From contig NZ_JASGKQ010000003.1 of the NCBI RefSeq assembly GCF_047654785.1, positions 1,736,001 through 1,800,000 of the forward strand: a stretch of 64,000 nucleotides of DNA, in the 5' to 3' direction. Source of the DNA: Pelomonas sp047654785 (GTDB lineage Bacteria; Pseudomonadota; Gammaproteobacteria; Burkholderiales; Burkholderiaceae_C). Below the pieces are notes generated by a model. That model saw nothing but the letters and a program-made list of their open reading frames with translations, had not been told where the DNA came from and made no database searches. Of this stretch, positions 41,133 to 50,212 are shown one piece after another (within the stretch, counting starts at the first letter, position 1; each line of letters begins with the position of its first letter). The position numbers were made by a program, and so were the translations under genes.

Positions 41133-41980
41133 AGGAATCCGTGCTGGACTTCGCCTGCGAGGGCATGCCGCTGGTCGGCATCCTCGCCGAGCCCGACGGC
41201 GCCCCCGCCGAGGTGGGCGTGCTCATCATCGTCGGCGGCCCGCAGTACCGCGCCGGCAGCCACCGGCAGTTCACGCTGCTGGCCCGCCACCTGGCCGGCC
41301 ACGGCTTCGCGGCGCTGCGCTTCGACTACCGCAGCATGGGAGACAGCCCGGGCGAGGCGCGGGACTTCCTGGCCGTGGACGCCGACATCGCCGCCGCCGT
41401 CACCGCGCTGCTGGCCGCGCGCCCGGCGCTGCGGCGCGTGGTGCTGTTCGGCCTGTGCGACGCGGCGTCGGCCGCCCTGCTCTACCTGGATGCGACCCGC
41501 GACCCGCGCGTGGCCGGCGTCGCGCTGCTGAACCCCTGGGTGCGCTCGGCCGCGACGCTGGCGCAGACCCACGTGAAGCACTATTACGTGCGACGGCTGC
41601 GCGAGCGCGAGTTCTGGCTCAAGCTGCTGCGCGGCGGCGTGGGCCTGACGGCGCTGCGCGCGCTGGCCGGCAACCTACGCCTGGCCCGCGGCGCGGGCCA
41701 GGCAAAGGCCGACTCGCGCAGCTTCCAGGACCGCATGGCCGCCACGGCCCAGGCCTTCGCCGGCCCGCTGCTGCTGCTGATCAGCGAGGACGACTACACG
41801 GCACGCGAATTCCTCGATCACGCGCGCGTGATGCCGCCCTGGCAGGCCGCGCTGGCCCGCCCCGCAGCCCGCCGCGTCGACCTGGCCGGCGCCGACCACA
41901 CGCTGTCCACGCGCAGCCATCTCGAGCAGGCCCACTCGGCTATCGTCCAGTGGCTGCAGCAACTCCCCGCCCTGCCATGA
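41129..41980 (+). CDS. Alpha/beta hydrolase, exosortase-A-system type 1
   Basis: 283 residues. It contains GVLIIVGGPQYRAGSHRQFTLLARHLAGHGFAALRFDYRSMGDSPGE, VVLFGLCDAASAALLYL (elbow with Cys in the nucleophile position, GLCDAA) and a late GADHTLSTRS with the catalytic-type Asp/His. These are hallmarks of the TIGR03100-like hydrolase paired with the type 2 protein. The GTG at 41129 overlaps the preceding stop. A cysteine instead of serine at the elbow may point to transferase rather than simple hydrolase chemistry. Confidence 0.87.
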   Translation: MKESVLDFACEGMPLVGILAEPDGAPAEVGVLIIVGGPQYRAGSHRQFTLLARHLAGHGFAALRFDYRSMGDSPGEARDFLAVDADIAAAVTALLAARPALRRVVLFGLCDAASAALLYLDATRDPRVAGVALLNPWVRSAATLAQTHVKHYYVRRLREREFWLKLLRGGVGLTALRALAGNLRLARGAGQAKADSRSFQDRMAATAQAFAGPLLLLISEDDYTAREFLDHARVMPPWQAALARPAARRVDLAGADHTLSTRSHLEQAHSAIVQWLQQLPALP

Positions 41981-42663
41981 AGACCATTCCCGCCCTGACC
42001 GCGAGCCTGCTGTGCGGAGTCCTGAGCCTTTCTGCCGCGGCGCAGGGGTCGTTCTGCGGCGAGCTGACCAATGCCTACGGTCCCTTCGACTACCGCGTCG
42101 AGAAGGATCAGAAGCTCGCCATCGTCGAGAGCCGCCATTTCACGACCGAGGTCGAACGGCTGATCGCCGGCCATGCCGGCTACCTGGGCGGGGACATCGA
42201 CTACACGCTGCGCGCCTCGCCCAACCACCACCGCGCGCTGATGTCGCTGGCCAACTGGGGCGTCAAGCTCAAGGGCGCGCAGCCGCCCAACATGAACTAC
42301 ACGGTGGACTGCTACTTCGACCGCGCCTTCCGCTTCCGGCCCGACGACCGCATTCCCCAGCTGATCTACATCGACTACCTGAACCGGCTGGGCCGCAAGG
42401 ACAAGGCGCTGCAGATGGCCGAACCCCTGCTGCGCGTCCCCGAACTGGACCCGCCCACGCGCAACAACCTGGGCATGCTGATGTTCGACCTCGGCAACTA
42501 CGACGAGGCGCTGAAGCAATGCCACCTGTCCATCGCCGACGGCTGGCCGCGCACCGACCTGCAGAACCGCCTGAAGGCCATCGGGCGCTGGCAGGAGCCC
42601 CAGCCCCTCCCCGCGCCGCCAGACGCCGCGTCCGCCCCGGCCTCCGCCCCTTCGGCGCCCTGA
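41977..42663 (+). CDS. Secreted TPR-like protein of the EPS cluster
   Basis: 228 residues with a signal peptide (MKTIPALTASLLCGVLSLSAAAQ), then FCGELTNAYGPFDYR. An alpha-helical region follows with TPR-like pairs (RALMSLANWGVKL; YIDYLNRLGRKDKALQMAEPLL; NNLGMLMFDLGNYDEALKQCHLSI). It ends in a Pro/Ala-rich tail. It is probably periplasmic. TPR proteins in EPS clusters often scaffold the secretion or modification machinery; that role is inferred. The ATG overlaps the hydrolase stop (ATGA). Confidence 0.75.
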   Translation: MKTIPALTASLLCGVLSLSAAAQGSFCGELTNAYGPFDYRVEKDQKLAIVESRHFTTEVERLIAGHAGYLGGDIDYTLRASPNHHRALMSLANWGVKLKGAQPPNMNYTVDCYFDRAFRFRPDDRIPQLIYIDYLNRLGRKDKALQMAEPLLRVPELDPPTRNNLGMLMFDLGNYDEALKQCHLSIADGWPRTDLQNRLKAIGRWQEPQPLPAPPDAASAPASAPSAP

Positions 42664-42667
42664 CCCC

Positions 42668-43900
42668 ATGTCCCATCCCACACGGCGGCGCGCGCTGCTG
42701 ATCGCCTACCACTTCCCGCCGCTCGCAGGCTCCAGCGGCATCCAGCGCACGCTGCGGCTCGCGCAGCACCTGCCGCAACTCGGCTGGGACGTCTCCGTGC
42801 TGACCTGCCAGCCCCGTGCCTACGAGCGCGTGGCCGAGGACCTGCTGGCCGAGGTTCCGGCCGAGGTCCATGTCGAGCGCGCCTTCACGCTGGATGCCGC
42901 GCGCCACCTGTCCATCGGCGGCCGCCACTTCGCCTGGACGACCCGGCCCGACCGCTGGGCCTCGTGGCGCCTGGACGGCGTGCGCCGCGGCCTCGCGCTG
43001 CTCGAGCGCCTGCCGCACCACGCCATCTGGAGCACCTACCCCATCCCGACCGCGCACGTGATCGGCGCGGCGCTGGCCCGGCGCAGCGGCCTGCCCTGGA
43101 TCGCCGACTTCCGCGACCCGATGGTGCAGCCCACCTACCCGGCCGATGCCGTCACGCGCGCCCAGTGGGCCCGGCTGGAAGCCCTGACCTGCGCCCGGGC
43201 GCGGCTGGTCACCGTCACCACGCCGGGCACGCAGCGCGAGATGCAGGCCCGCCACCCCGGCGCGCGCATCGAGCTGATGGAGAACGGCTACGACGAGGCC
43301 AGCTTCGCCGCCGCGCCGCAGGCCGCCGCCGCGCCGCTGCACCCCGGCGCCATCACGCTGCTGCACAGCGGCATCGTCTATCCCTCGGAGCGCGACCCGA
43401 CGCAGTTCATCGAGGCGCTGGCACTGCTGCGCGCCGAGGGCTTCGATGCCCGGCAGCTCCGGGTGCGCTTCCGTGCGCCGGTGCATGCGGAGCTGATCAC
43501 CGGGCTGACGGCAGGCCTGGGCGTCGCCGACATGGTGGAGGTGCTGCCCGCCGTGAACTACCGGGCCGCGCTCGAAGAGATGCAGCGCGCCGACGGCCTG
43601 CTCGTCATGCAGGCCGCCAACTGCAATGCGCAGGTTCCGGCCAAGGTCTATGAATACCTGCGCGCCGGCCCGAAGATCGTGACGCTCGCCGACCCGGCCG
43701 GCGACACGGCCCAGGTGCTGCGCGACGCCGGCGTCACGAGCCAGGCGCCGCTGGACGATGCGCCCGCCATCGCCGCGCTGCTGCGCCGGCTCTGCCAGCG
43801 CGATGCGGCGCTCCAGCTGAGCCCGACGCCGCAGGCCGTGACCGGCGCGTCCCGCTGGGCCCGCAGCGAGCAGTTCGTGCGCTGGCTGGAGGCGCTGTGA
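42668..43900 (+). CDS. Glycosyltransferase (GT4/GT-B type)
   Basis: 410 residues. Its opening is typical of GT4 enzymes in EPS clusters (ALLIAYHFPPLAGSSGIQRTLRLAQHLPQLGWDVSVLT); then come PWIADFRDPM, TVTTPGTQREMQARHPG, RIELMENGYDE and, in the C-terminal lobe, LLVMQAANCNAQVPAKVYEYLRAG in place of the usual E-x7-E region. It is a retaining GT-B fold judged by architecture; donor and linkage are unknown. It stands 4 bases after the TPR gene and 22 bases before the flippase. Confidence 0.85.
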   Translation: MSHPTRRRALLIAYHFPPLAGSSGIQRTLRLAQHLPQLGWDVSVLTCQPRAYERVAEDLLAEVPAEVHVERAFTLDAARHLSIGGRHFAWTTRPDRWASWRLDGVRRGLALLERLPHHAIWSTYPIPTAHVIGAALARRSGLPWIADFRDPMVQPTYPADAVTRAQWARLEALTCARARLVTVTTPGTQREMQARHPGARIELMENGYDEASFAAAPQAAAAPLHPGAITLLHSGIVYPSERDPTQFIEALALLRAEGFDARQLRVRFRAPVHAELITGLTAGLGVADMVEVLPAVNYRAALEEMQRADGLLVMQAANCNAQVPAKVYEYLRAGPKIVTLADPAGDTAQVLRDAGVTSQAPLDDAPAIAALLRRLCQRDAALQLSPTPQAVTGASRWARSEQFVRWLEAL

Positions 43901-43922
43901 GCCTGCGGCACGGCAAGCCCTC

Positions 43923-45383
43923 ATGAGCGTCCACCGCGCACTGCGGGTCACGGGGCTGGCCACCGGGATCAACTTCGTGCTCGCGATGGGCAGCTCGATC
44001 ATCGTGGCCCGGCTGCTGTCGCCGCGCGAGATCGGCATCTACTCCATCGCCGTGACGCTGGTCAGCCTCGGCCACATGCTGCGCGACTTCGGCGTGGGGC
44101 AGTACCTGGTCAAGCTCAAGGAAGTGACCCGCCAGGACCTGCGGGCCGCCTTCAGCATCATGCTGTTCACGTCCTGGACCGTGGCCGGCCTGATGGTGGC
44201 ACTGTCCCCGGTGGCGGCGCGCTTCTACGGGCAGCCCGGCGTCGGCCGGGTCTTCTACGTGCTGGCCGCCAACTTCGCGCTGCTGCCCTTCGGGGCCTAC
44301 ATCCTGAGCATGCTCAAGCGCGAGATGGACTTCAACGCGGTGGCCAAGATCAACATTGCCTCCGGCATCGCCAGCACCATCGTCACCCTGGGCAGTGCCT
44401 GGCACGGCGCCAGCTACATGAGCATGGCCTGGGGCTCGCTGGCCGGCGTCGTGACCACCATCATCGGGCTCGCCGCCGCCCGGCCCGCGCTGGCCCTGCT
44501 GCCGCCGACGCTGCGCGGGCTGGGGCCGGTGCTCAAGTTCGGCGGCACCGCCAGCCTGGCCAACCTGATCAGCCGCATGGACGACGGCGGCGCCGACCTG
44601 GTGCTCGGCAAGACCATGTCCGTCGAGGCCGTCGCCCATTTCAGCCGGGCCAACAGCCTGCTGACGATGATCTGCGGCAAGGTCAACGAGGTGCTGCTGC
44701 AGGTGTTCGCCCCGGCCTTCGCCAAGGGCCTGCGCGAGGGCCAGGCGCCCGCGCCGCTGCTGGCGCGCGCGATCGAGTCGCACACCGGGCTGCAGATCCC
44801 GCTGGTGCTGATGCTGGCCCTGGTCGCCAAGCCGATGATCCTGCTGCTGTTCGGCAGCCAGTGGCAGGAAGCCGCCGACATCGCCCCCTGGGTCACGCTG
44901 TGGGCCGTGCTCGCCGCGCCCATCCAGCTGGCCTACAGCGCGCTGGCCGCGGGCGGCCACGCGAGCGCCGTGCTGCGCGCCAGCGCCATCAGCAGCACGA
45001 CGCTGCTGACGGTGCTGCTGTCCTCGCTCGTCCTCGACCTGCGGCAGCTCGCCTTCGCGCTGCTGCTGTTCCGCATCGGCGCCCTGTGGACCTGGCAGGC
45101 GCAGCTGCGCCACCACTACGGCTTCGACTGGCGCTGGCTGTGGCAGGCCTGCCGGCGCAGCCTGCTGCTGGGCCTGCTGACGGCCGTGCCGGCCGCGCTG
45201 GCCGCCGTCGCGCTGGCCGCCCTGTGGCCCGATGCGCCGCCGTTCTGGCACATCGTCCTCGTCGGCGGGGTGGGCAGCCTCGCCTATGTGGCGATGATGC
45301 GGCGCGGCCGGCACCCGCTGCGCGACGAGCTGCTGCGCATGGCGCCGCCGCTGCACTGGCTGCTGGGCCGCCCGGCCCGATGA
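43923..45383 (+). CDS. Oligosaccharide flippase / polysaccharide transporter (Wzx-like, MOP family)
   Basis: 486 residues with about 12-14 membrane helices. The N-terminal VTGLATGINFVLAMGSSIIVARLLSPREIGIYSIAV is the standard opening of the polysaccharide-synthesis/flippase family, and MDDGGADLVLGKTMSVEAVAHFSRAN is characteristic of the middle repeat. It would flip the lipid-linked repeat unit across the inner membrane for polymerisation by the O-ligase/polymerase encoded at 54199. Confidence 0.9.
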   Translation: MSVHRALRVTGLATGINFVLAMGSSIIVARLLSPREIGIYSIAVTLVSLGHMLRDFGVGQYLVKLKEVTRQDLRAAFSIMLFTSWTVAGLMVALSPVAARFYGQPGVGRVFYVLAANFALLPFGAYILSMLKREMDFNAVAKINIASGIASTIVTLGSAWHGASYMSMAWGSLAGVVTTIIGLAAARPALALLPPTLRGLGPVLKFGGTASLANLISRMDDGGADLVLGKTMSVEAVAHFSRANSLLTMICGKVNEVLLQVFAPAFAKGLREGQAPAPLLARAIESHTGLQIPLVLMLALVAKPMILLLFGSQWQEAADIAPWVTLWAVLAAPIQLAYSALAAGGHASAVLRASAISSTTLLTVLLSSLVLDLRQLAFALLLFRIGALWTWQAQLRHHYGFDWRWLWQACRRSLLLGLLTAVPAALAAVALAALWPDAPPFWHIVLVGGVGSLAYVAMMRRGRHPLRDELLRMAPPLHWLLGRPAR

Positions 45384-45395
45384 GGTCCGACCGCG

Positions 45396-47465
45396 ATGGA
45401 CGCCCGGCCCGCCGCCGTTGCCACGCTTGACTGGCAGCTCCACCCGCTGCCGCCGGCCCAGGGCCTGGGGCCGCATCGCGGTGCCTGGGACGACCTCCAC
45501 CGGCGCCTGGCGGACGGCCACCCGCTGCGCGACGGCGCCTTCGTCGACGGCCTGCTGCGCCACTTCGGCGATCAGGGCGCGCTGCTCGCCAGCGCCCGCC
45601 ACCAAGGCGAGGCGGTGGCCATGCTGCTGCTCGAGCCGCACGCGCGTGGCCAGGGCGTCTGGTCCGGCTTCCTGCCCCCGCAGACCCAGGCCGGCCTCGG
45701 CCTGATGCCGTCCGGGCTGGACCTGCGCGGCCTGCTCGCCGCGCTGCCGGGCAGCGCCAGCGAGCTGGCGCTGCCCGGCCCGGCCGTGCGCAGCCAGCCC
45801 CGGGGGCTGGCGATGGCCATCGGCCTGCAAGGCGGCTTCGACGGCTACTGGGCCCGGCGGCCCGAGGCCCTGTTGCGGGACATGGACCGGCAGGAGGCGG
45901 CGCTCGGCGGCGCGCGGCTGGACATCGCCGACGAGCCCGAGGCGATCGCCGCCGCGGTCGTGCGCCACGCGGCGCTGCAGCGCCGCCTGCGGGCGCCCGA
46001 GGGCCGCAGCGGCGGCGCGCAGGAGCGCTTCGATGCCGAGGTCATGGCCGCCTTCGCCGCGCGCGGCGAGGCCCTGGTGTACGAGCTCTGGCTGGGCGAT
46101 GCGCTGCTGGCCTCGCGCCTGGTGCTGTCGCCGCGCGGCGGCACGGCCCTGATGCTCAAGGCGAGCTTCGACGAGCGCGTCGAACACCTCGCGCCAGGCC
46201 GCGTGCTGCTGAAGCGCATGTTGGCGGACCTGTTCCAGCGCCTGCCCGGCGGCACCGTCGAGTTCTACGCCGAGGCCGGGGCCGACCTGCTCGCCTGGTC
46301 CACCGCGCAGCACCGGATCCACCACGTCAGCCTGCGCCGCATCGGCAGCCTGCCGCCGACGCGCAGGCAGAGCCCGCCCGAGGCCGCCGGCGCCGGCGTC
46401 GAGCGCTTCGGCCATGTGCGCGAGCTGCCCGCCGACGCGCTCGCGCTGCTCGCGCAGGCCGAGCAGCGGCACATCGAGTTCGGCGCGGACTGGTACGCCA
46501 ACCTCGCCGACACCGTCTACGCCGGCCACGACCTGCGCTGGCAGGTGCTGCGCCGCCAGGGCCGGGTGCTCGCGGTGCTGCCCACCGTCGCGCAGACGAC
46601 GGCGCTGGGCCGCGAGGTGGGCGCGCTGGCCAACTTCTATACCGCCCTCTTCGCTCCCGCGCTGGCCGAGGGCGTCGAGGCCGGGGACCTGCTGCCGCTG
46701 ACCCGGGCACTGCGCCAGGACGGCGCCGGTGCAGCCGCCTACCGCTTCGCGCCCATGGATCCGGCCGCGCGCGAGTTCGCCGTGCTCGCGCAGGCGCTGC
46801 GGCTGGCCGGCCTGAAGGTGTGCCGCTATTTCGCCTTCGGCAACTGGTACGAGCCGGTGTGCCAGGGCTGGGCCGACTACCTGAAGGCCCGCAGCGGCCA
46901 GCTGCGCAGCACCCTCAGGCGCAATGCGAAGAAGTTCGCCGCCGAGGGCGGCCGGCTGGAGATCGTCCAGGGCGGCGACGGGCTGGCCGCCGCGCTGGCC
47001 GCCTACCAGGCCGTCTACGCGCACAGCTGGAAGGTGCCCGAGCCCTACCCCGAGTTCATGCCCGGCCTGGTGCGCCTGTGCGCGCGCCGCGGCTGGCTGC
47101 GCCTGGGCCTGGCCTGGCTGGGCGACAAGCCGGTGGCGGCGCAGATCTGGATCGTCGCCAACGGCCGCGCCGACATCTACAAGCTCGCCTACGACGAAAG
47201 CCACAAGGCCCTGGCCCCGGGCACGCTGCTGACGGCGCACCTGATGGCGCATGCGCTCGACGTGGACCGCGTGCGCGAAGTCGACTACCTGATCGGCGAC
47301 GACCCCTACAAAGCCACCTGGATGAGCCAGCGCCGCGAACGCTGGGGCCTGGTGGCCTACGATGCCCTTACGCTGCGTGGTCTGGCCGGCCTCGCGGGCC
47401 AGACCTTCGGCGAGGCCTGGCGCCGGCTGCAAAGCAGGCCTGCGGCCCGGACCCGCAACTCCTGA
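45396..47465 (+). CDS. Tandem FemAB/GNAT-like acyltransferase
   Basis: 689 residues, about twice the usual length, made of two similar halves. Half 1 (to about residue 325) has EALLRDMDRQEAALGGARLDIADEPE, ELWLGDALLASRLVLSPRGGTALMLKASFDERVEHLAPG and VEFYAEAGADLLAWS. Half 2 has LRSTLRRNAKKFAAEGGRLEIVQGGDG, WLGDKPVAAQIWIVANGRADIYKLAYDESHKALAPGTLL and VDYLIGDDPYKATWM. Each corresponds to the C-terminal GNAT-6/CelD-BcsL domain used for acyl or aminoacyl transfer in EPS pathways. In half 1 the basic residues of the first motif are fewer, so it may be the less active copy. Confidence 0.85.
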   Translation: MDARPAAVATLDWQLHPLPPAQGLGPHRGAWDDLHRRLADGHPLRDGAFVDGLLRHFGDQGALLASARHQGEAVAMLLLEPHARGQGVWSGFLPPQTQAGLGLMPSGLDLRGLLAALPGSASELALPGPAVRSQPRGLAMAIGLQGGFDGYWARRPEALLRDMDRQEAALGGARLDIADEPEAIAAAVVRHAALQRRLRAPEGRSGGAQERFDAEVMAAFAARGEALVYELWLGDALLASRLVLSPRGGTALMLKASFDERVEHLAPGRVLLKRMLADLFQRLPGGTVEFYAEAGADLLAWSTAQHRIHHVSLRRIGSLPPTRRQSPPEAAGAGVERFGHVRELPADALALLAQAEQRHIEFGADWYANLADTVYAGHDLRWQVLRRQGRVLAVLPTVAQTTALGREVGALANFYTALFAPALAEGVEAGDLLPLTRALRQDGAGAAAYRFAPMDPAAREFAVLAQALRLAGLKVCRYFAFGNWYEPVCQGWADYLKARSGQLRSTLRRNAKKFAAEGGRLEIVQGGDGLAAALAAYQAVYAHSWKVPEPYPEFMPGLVRLCARRGWLRLGLAWLGDKPVAAQIWIVANGRADIYKLAYDESHKALAPGTLLTAHLMAHALDVDRVREVDYLIGDDPYKATWMSQRRERWGLVAYDALTLRGLAGLAGQTFGEAWRRLQSRPAARTRNS

Positions 47466-47476
47466 AAGGCATCGTC

Positions 47477-48511
47477 ATGCGCATTGCTGCCATTTCCTAC
47501 CCGGCGCTGTTCCAGGCCATCGGCGGGTTGCAGGTCCAGATGCTGGAGACCGTCGCGGCCGTCCGCCGCACCGCCCATGACATGGTGCTGATCGACCCCG
47601 TCCGCGAGAAGTTCACCGACTTCGACCTGCTGCATGTGTTCGCCTGCGTCCACGGCAATTACACCCTCGTGCGGCGGGCGCAGTCCCTGCACGTGCCGGT
47701 GGTGGTGTCGTCGCTGATGCAGCCCCACTGGACGCGCACCCTGGGCATGACGGCGCGCGGCGCCGAGCGCGTGCTGGGCCGGCTGACCGGCTGGCATGTG
47801 CGCACCGAGTACTCCCAAATGTGGCGCTGCCTGCATTGGGCCGAGCGCTGCGTGTCGCTAGGCCGGCTCGAAACCCAGACCTTGCAGCAGGCCTTCCAGG
47901 TGCCCGCGGCCAAGATCGCCGAGGTGCCCAACGGCGTCCCCCCGCGCTTCTTCGACGCCACGCCCGACGCGGCCCTGGCCCATTACGGCCTGCGGCCCGG
48001 CTATGTGCTGTGCGTGGGCAGCGTCAACTCGCACAAGAACCAGTTGGGGCTGGGCCGGCAGCTCGTGCTGGTCGGGCAATGCCTGCCGGCCGACGCGCCC
48101 TACCTGAAGCAGGTGCTGGAACTGCCCGACACCCGCCACCTGGGCGCGCTGTGCTACGACGACCCGCTGCTGCCCGGCCTGTATGCGGGTGCCGGCGTGC
48201 TGGCGCTGGTCAGCCAGTCCGAGGTGATGCCGCTGGTGGTGCTGGAAGCGCTGGCCGCCGGGGTTCCGGCGGTGATGACGCGGCGCCACGGCATGGGCAC
48301 GGCCGGCATGGCGGGCTGCCTGACCGAAGTGGACCCCGACGACACCGACGCCATCCGCCGCGCGCTGCAGCAGATGCTGGCCGATCCCCCGGACGCGGCG
48401 CGCTGCCGCGCCACCGTCGCCCACCTGTGCTGGGACGAGGTGGCGCAGCAACTGCTCACCGTCTACCAGAATGCCATTGCAACCCGCGCGGGCTCGACGC
48501 CCGTGCATTGA
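47477..48511 (+). CDS. Glycosyltransferase (GT4-like, GT-B)
   Basis: 344 residues. It starts MRIAAISYPALFQAIGGLQVQMLETVAAV and has IAEVPNGVPPRFFD, YVLCVGSVNSHKNQLGLG and the acidic cluster SQSEVMPLVVLEALAAGVPAVMTRR (E-x7-E) that binds the nucleotide sugar in GT4 enzymes. The ATG at 47477 is placed 11 bases after the acyltransferase stop, and the much longer overlapping frame in the acyltransferase region is rejected. Donor unknown. Confidence 0.88.
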   Translation: MRIAAISYPALFQAIGGLQVQMLETVAAVRRTAHDMVLIDPVREKFTDFDLLHVFACVHGNYTLVRRAQSLHVPVVVSSLMQPHWTRTLGMTARGAERVLGRLTGWHVRTEYSQMWRCLHWAERCVSLGRLETQTLQQAFQVPAAKIAEVPNGVPPRFFDATPDAALAHYGLRPGYVLCVGSVNSHKNQLGLGRQLVLVGQCLPADAPYLKQVLELPDTRHLGALCYDDPLLPGLYAGAGVLALVSQSEVMPLVVLEALAAGVPAVMTRRHGMGTAGMAGCLTEVDPDDTDAIRRALQQMLADPPDAARCRATVAHLCWDEVAQQLLTVYQNAIATRAGSTPVH

Positions 48512-48519
48512 CGACAAAC

Positions 48520-50193
48520 ATGCACCTTCACGCTCCCTCTCCCGACACCCCCTTCGCCGCCGGCGCCCCCCGCTTCGCGACGCCCGTGGCCGATGCCCAT
48601 GCGGCCTGGCAGCTGGCCTATGCCCAGAAGGGCGCCGCCTGCGCGGCCGGCGTGGGCGGCGAGTTCGCCGTGGCGCTGGACCTGCCCGGCGGCGGCGCCT
48701 GGCTGGCGGTGGACCGCTTCGCCATCCACAGCCTCTGCTACGCGGTACATGACGGCCGGCTGCACTGGGCGACGCGCGCCGACGAGCTGGCGCGGCGCCT
48801 GGGCCTGACCGAGCTGGATCCGCAGGCGCTGTTCGCCTACCTCTTCCACCACTGCATCCCGTCGCCGCACACCATCTACGCCGGCATCCAGCGCCTGCCG
48901 GCCGCGCACTACGCGCTGTTCGAGAACGGCCGGCTGACCGTCGCGCCCTACTGGACGCCACGCTTCGACGAGCAGGCCCGCCCCGACTTCGACGCGCTGC
49001 GCGACGAGTTCCGCGGCATCCTGCGCAGCGCCGTGCGCGAGCGGCTGACGGGCGACGGCAAGACTGCCTGCTTCCTGTCCGGCGGCACCGACAGCTCCAC
49101 CGTCTGCGGCCTGCTGCGCGAGGCCACCGACCGGCCGCCGGCCAGCTACTCCATCGGCTTCGAGGCCGAGGGCTACGACGAGATGGAGTACGCCCGCATC
49201 GCGGCGCGCGCCTACGGCGCCGACCACCACGAGTACTACGTGACGCCGGCCGACCTGGTGCGCGCGATTCCCGACGTCGCGGCTCACTACGACCAGCCCT
49301 TCGGCAACTCCTCCGCCGTGCCGGCCTTCTACTGCGCCGGCAAGGCGCGCGCCGACGGCTACACCCGCCTGCTGGCCGGCGACGGCGGCGACGAACTGTT
49401 CGGCGGCAACACGCGCTACGCGAAGGAAGGCGTGTTCGAGGTCTACGGCCGCATCCCGGCGCCGCTGCGCGCCGTGATGGACCCGCTGTTCCTGAACCCG
49501 GTCACCGACAGCATCCCGCTGCTGAAGAAGGGCGGCAGCTACATCCGCCAGGCCCGCGTGCCCATGCCCGACCGCATGCAGAGCTACAACCTGCTGGACC
49601 GCATCGGCCTGGCCGAGATCTTCACGCCCGGCTTCCTGGCCGCCGTGAACACCGACGCGCCGCGCGAGCACCAGCGCGCCACCTGGGCCGCCGGGCCGCG
49701 ACAGGCCAGCCTGGTCAACCAGATGCTGACCTTCGACTGGCGCTACACGCTGGCCGAGAACGACCTGCCCAAGGTCGTCGGCACGAGCGCGCTGGCCGGC
49801 ATGGACGTGAGCTTCCCGCTGCTGGACACGCGGCTGCTGGACTTCTCGCTGAAGCTGCCCACCGACTACAAGCTCAAGGGCGTGAAGCTGCGCTGGTTCT
49901 TCAAGGAGGCGCTGCGCGGCTTCCTGCCGGACGAGATCATCACGAAGAAGAAGCACGGCTTCGGCCTGCCCTTCGGCCCCTGGGCCGTCAAGGACGCGGC
50001 GCTGAACGCGCTGGCCGCCGAGTCGCTGCGCGGCATCGCCGCGCGCGGCCTGATCCGCCAGGACTTCGTCGAGACCCTGCTGACGCGCCACCTGCGCGAA
50101 CAGCCGGGCTACTACGGCGAACTGGTGTGGATCCTGATGATGCTGGAGCAGTGGCTCCGCAAGCACGCCCCGAACTACCGCATGGCCGCCTAA
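48520..50193 (+). CDS. Asparagine-synthase-like amidotransferase with degenerate glutaminase domain
   Basis: 557 residues. The synthetase half is intact: ATP pyrophosphatase loop CFLSGGTDSSTVCGLL (SGGTDS at 187-192), SIGFEAEGYDEMEYARI, AGDGGDELFGGNTRY and VSFPLLDTRLLDFSL. The N-terminal half keeps the fold outline (GGEFAVALD, AVDRFAIHSLCY) but starts MHLHAPS: there is no Cys2 nucleophile and no RGPDD-type motif. It therefore cannot hydrolyse glutamine and must use ammonia or another amine. A canonical paralogue is encoded at 57941. It lies between a glycosyltransferase and wecB. Confidence 0.9.
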   Translation: MHLHAPSPDTPFAAGAPRFATPVADAHAAWQLAYAQKGAACAAGVGGEFAVALDLPGGGAWLAVDRFAIHSLCYAVHDGRLHWATRADELARRLGLTELDPQALFAYLFHHCIPSPHTIYAGIQRLPAAHYALFENGRLTVAPYWTPRFDEQARPDFDALRDEFRGILRSAVRERLTGDGKTACFLSGGTDSSTVCGLLREATDRPPASYSIGFEAEGYDEMEYARIAARAYGADHHEYYVTPADLVRAIPDVAAHYDQPFGNSSAVPAFYCAGKARADGYTRLLAGDGGDELFGGNTRYAKEGVFEVYGRIPAPLRAVMDPLFLNPVTDSIPLLKKGGSYIRQARVPMPDRMQSYNLLDRIGLAEIFTPGFLAAVNTDAPREHQRATWAAGPRQASLVNQMLTFDWRYTLAENDLPKVVGTSALAGMDVSFPLLDTRLLDFSLKLPTDYKLKGVKLRWFFKEALRGFLPDEIITKKKHGFGLPFGPWAVKDAALNALAAESLRGIAARGLIRQDFVETLLTRHLREQPGYYGELVWILMMLEQWLRKHAPNYRMAA

Positions 50194-50212
50194 CCCCCGA
50201 AAGCACCCTGAC

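Noticed and set aside
43734..47432. 1,232-codon leftward frame opposite the flippase and acyltransferase
   Set aside because: Composition is His/Arg/Gln/Ala-rich with no domain; the opposite-strand genes have clear family motifs.
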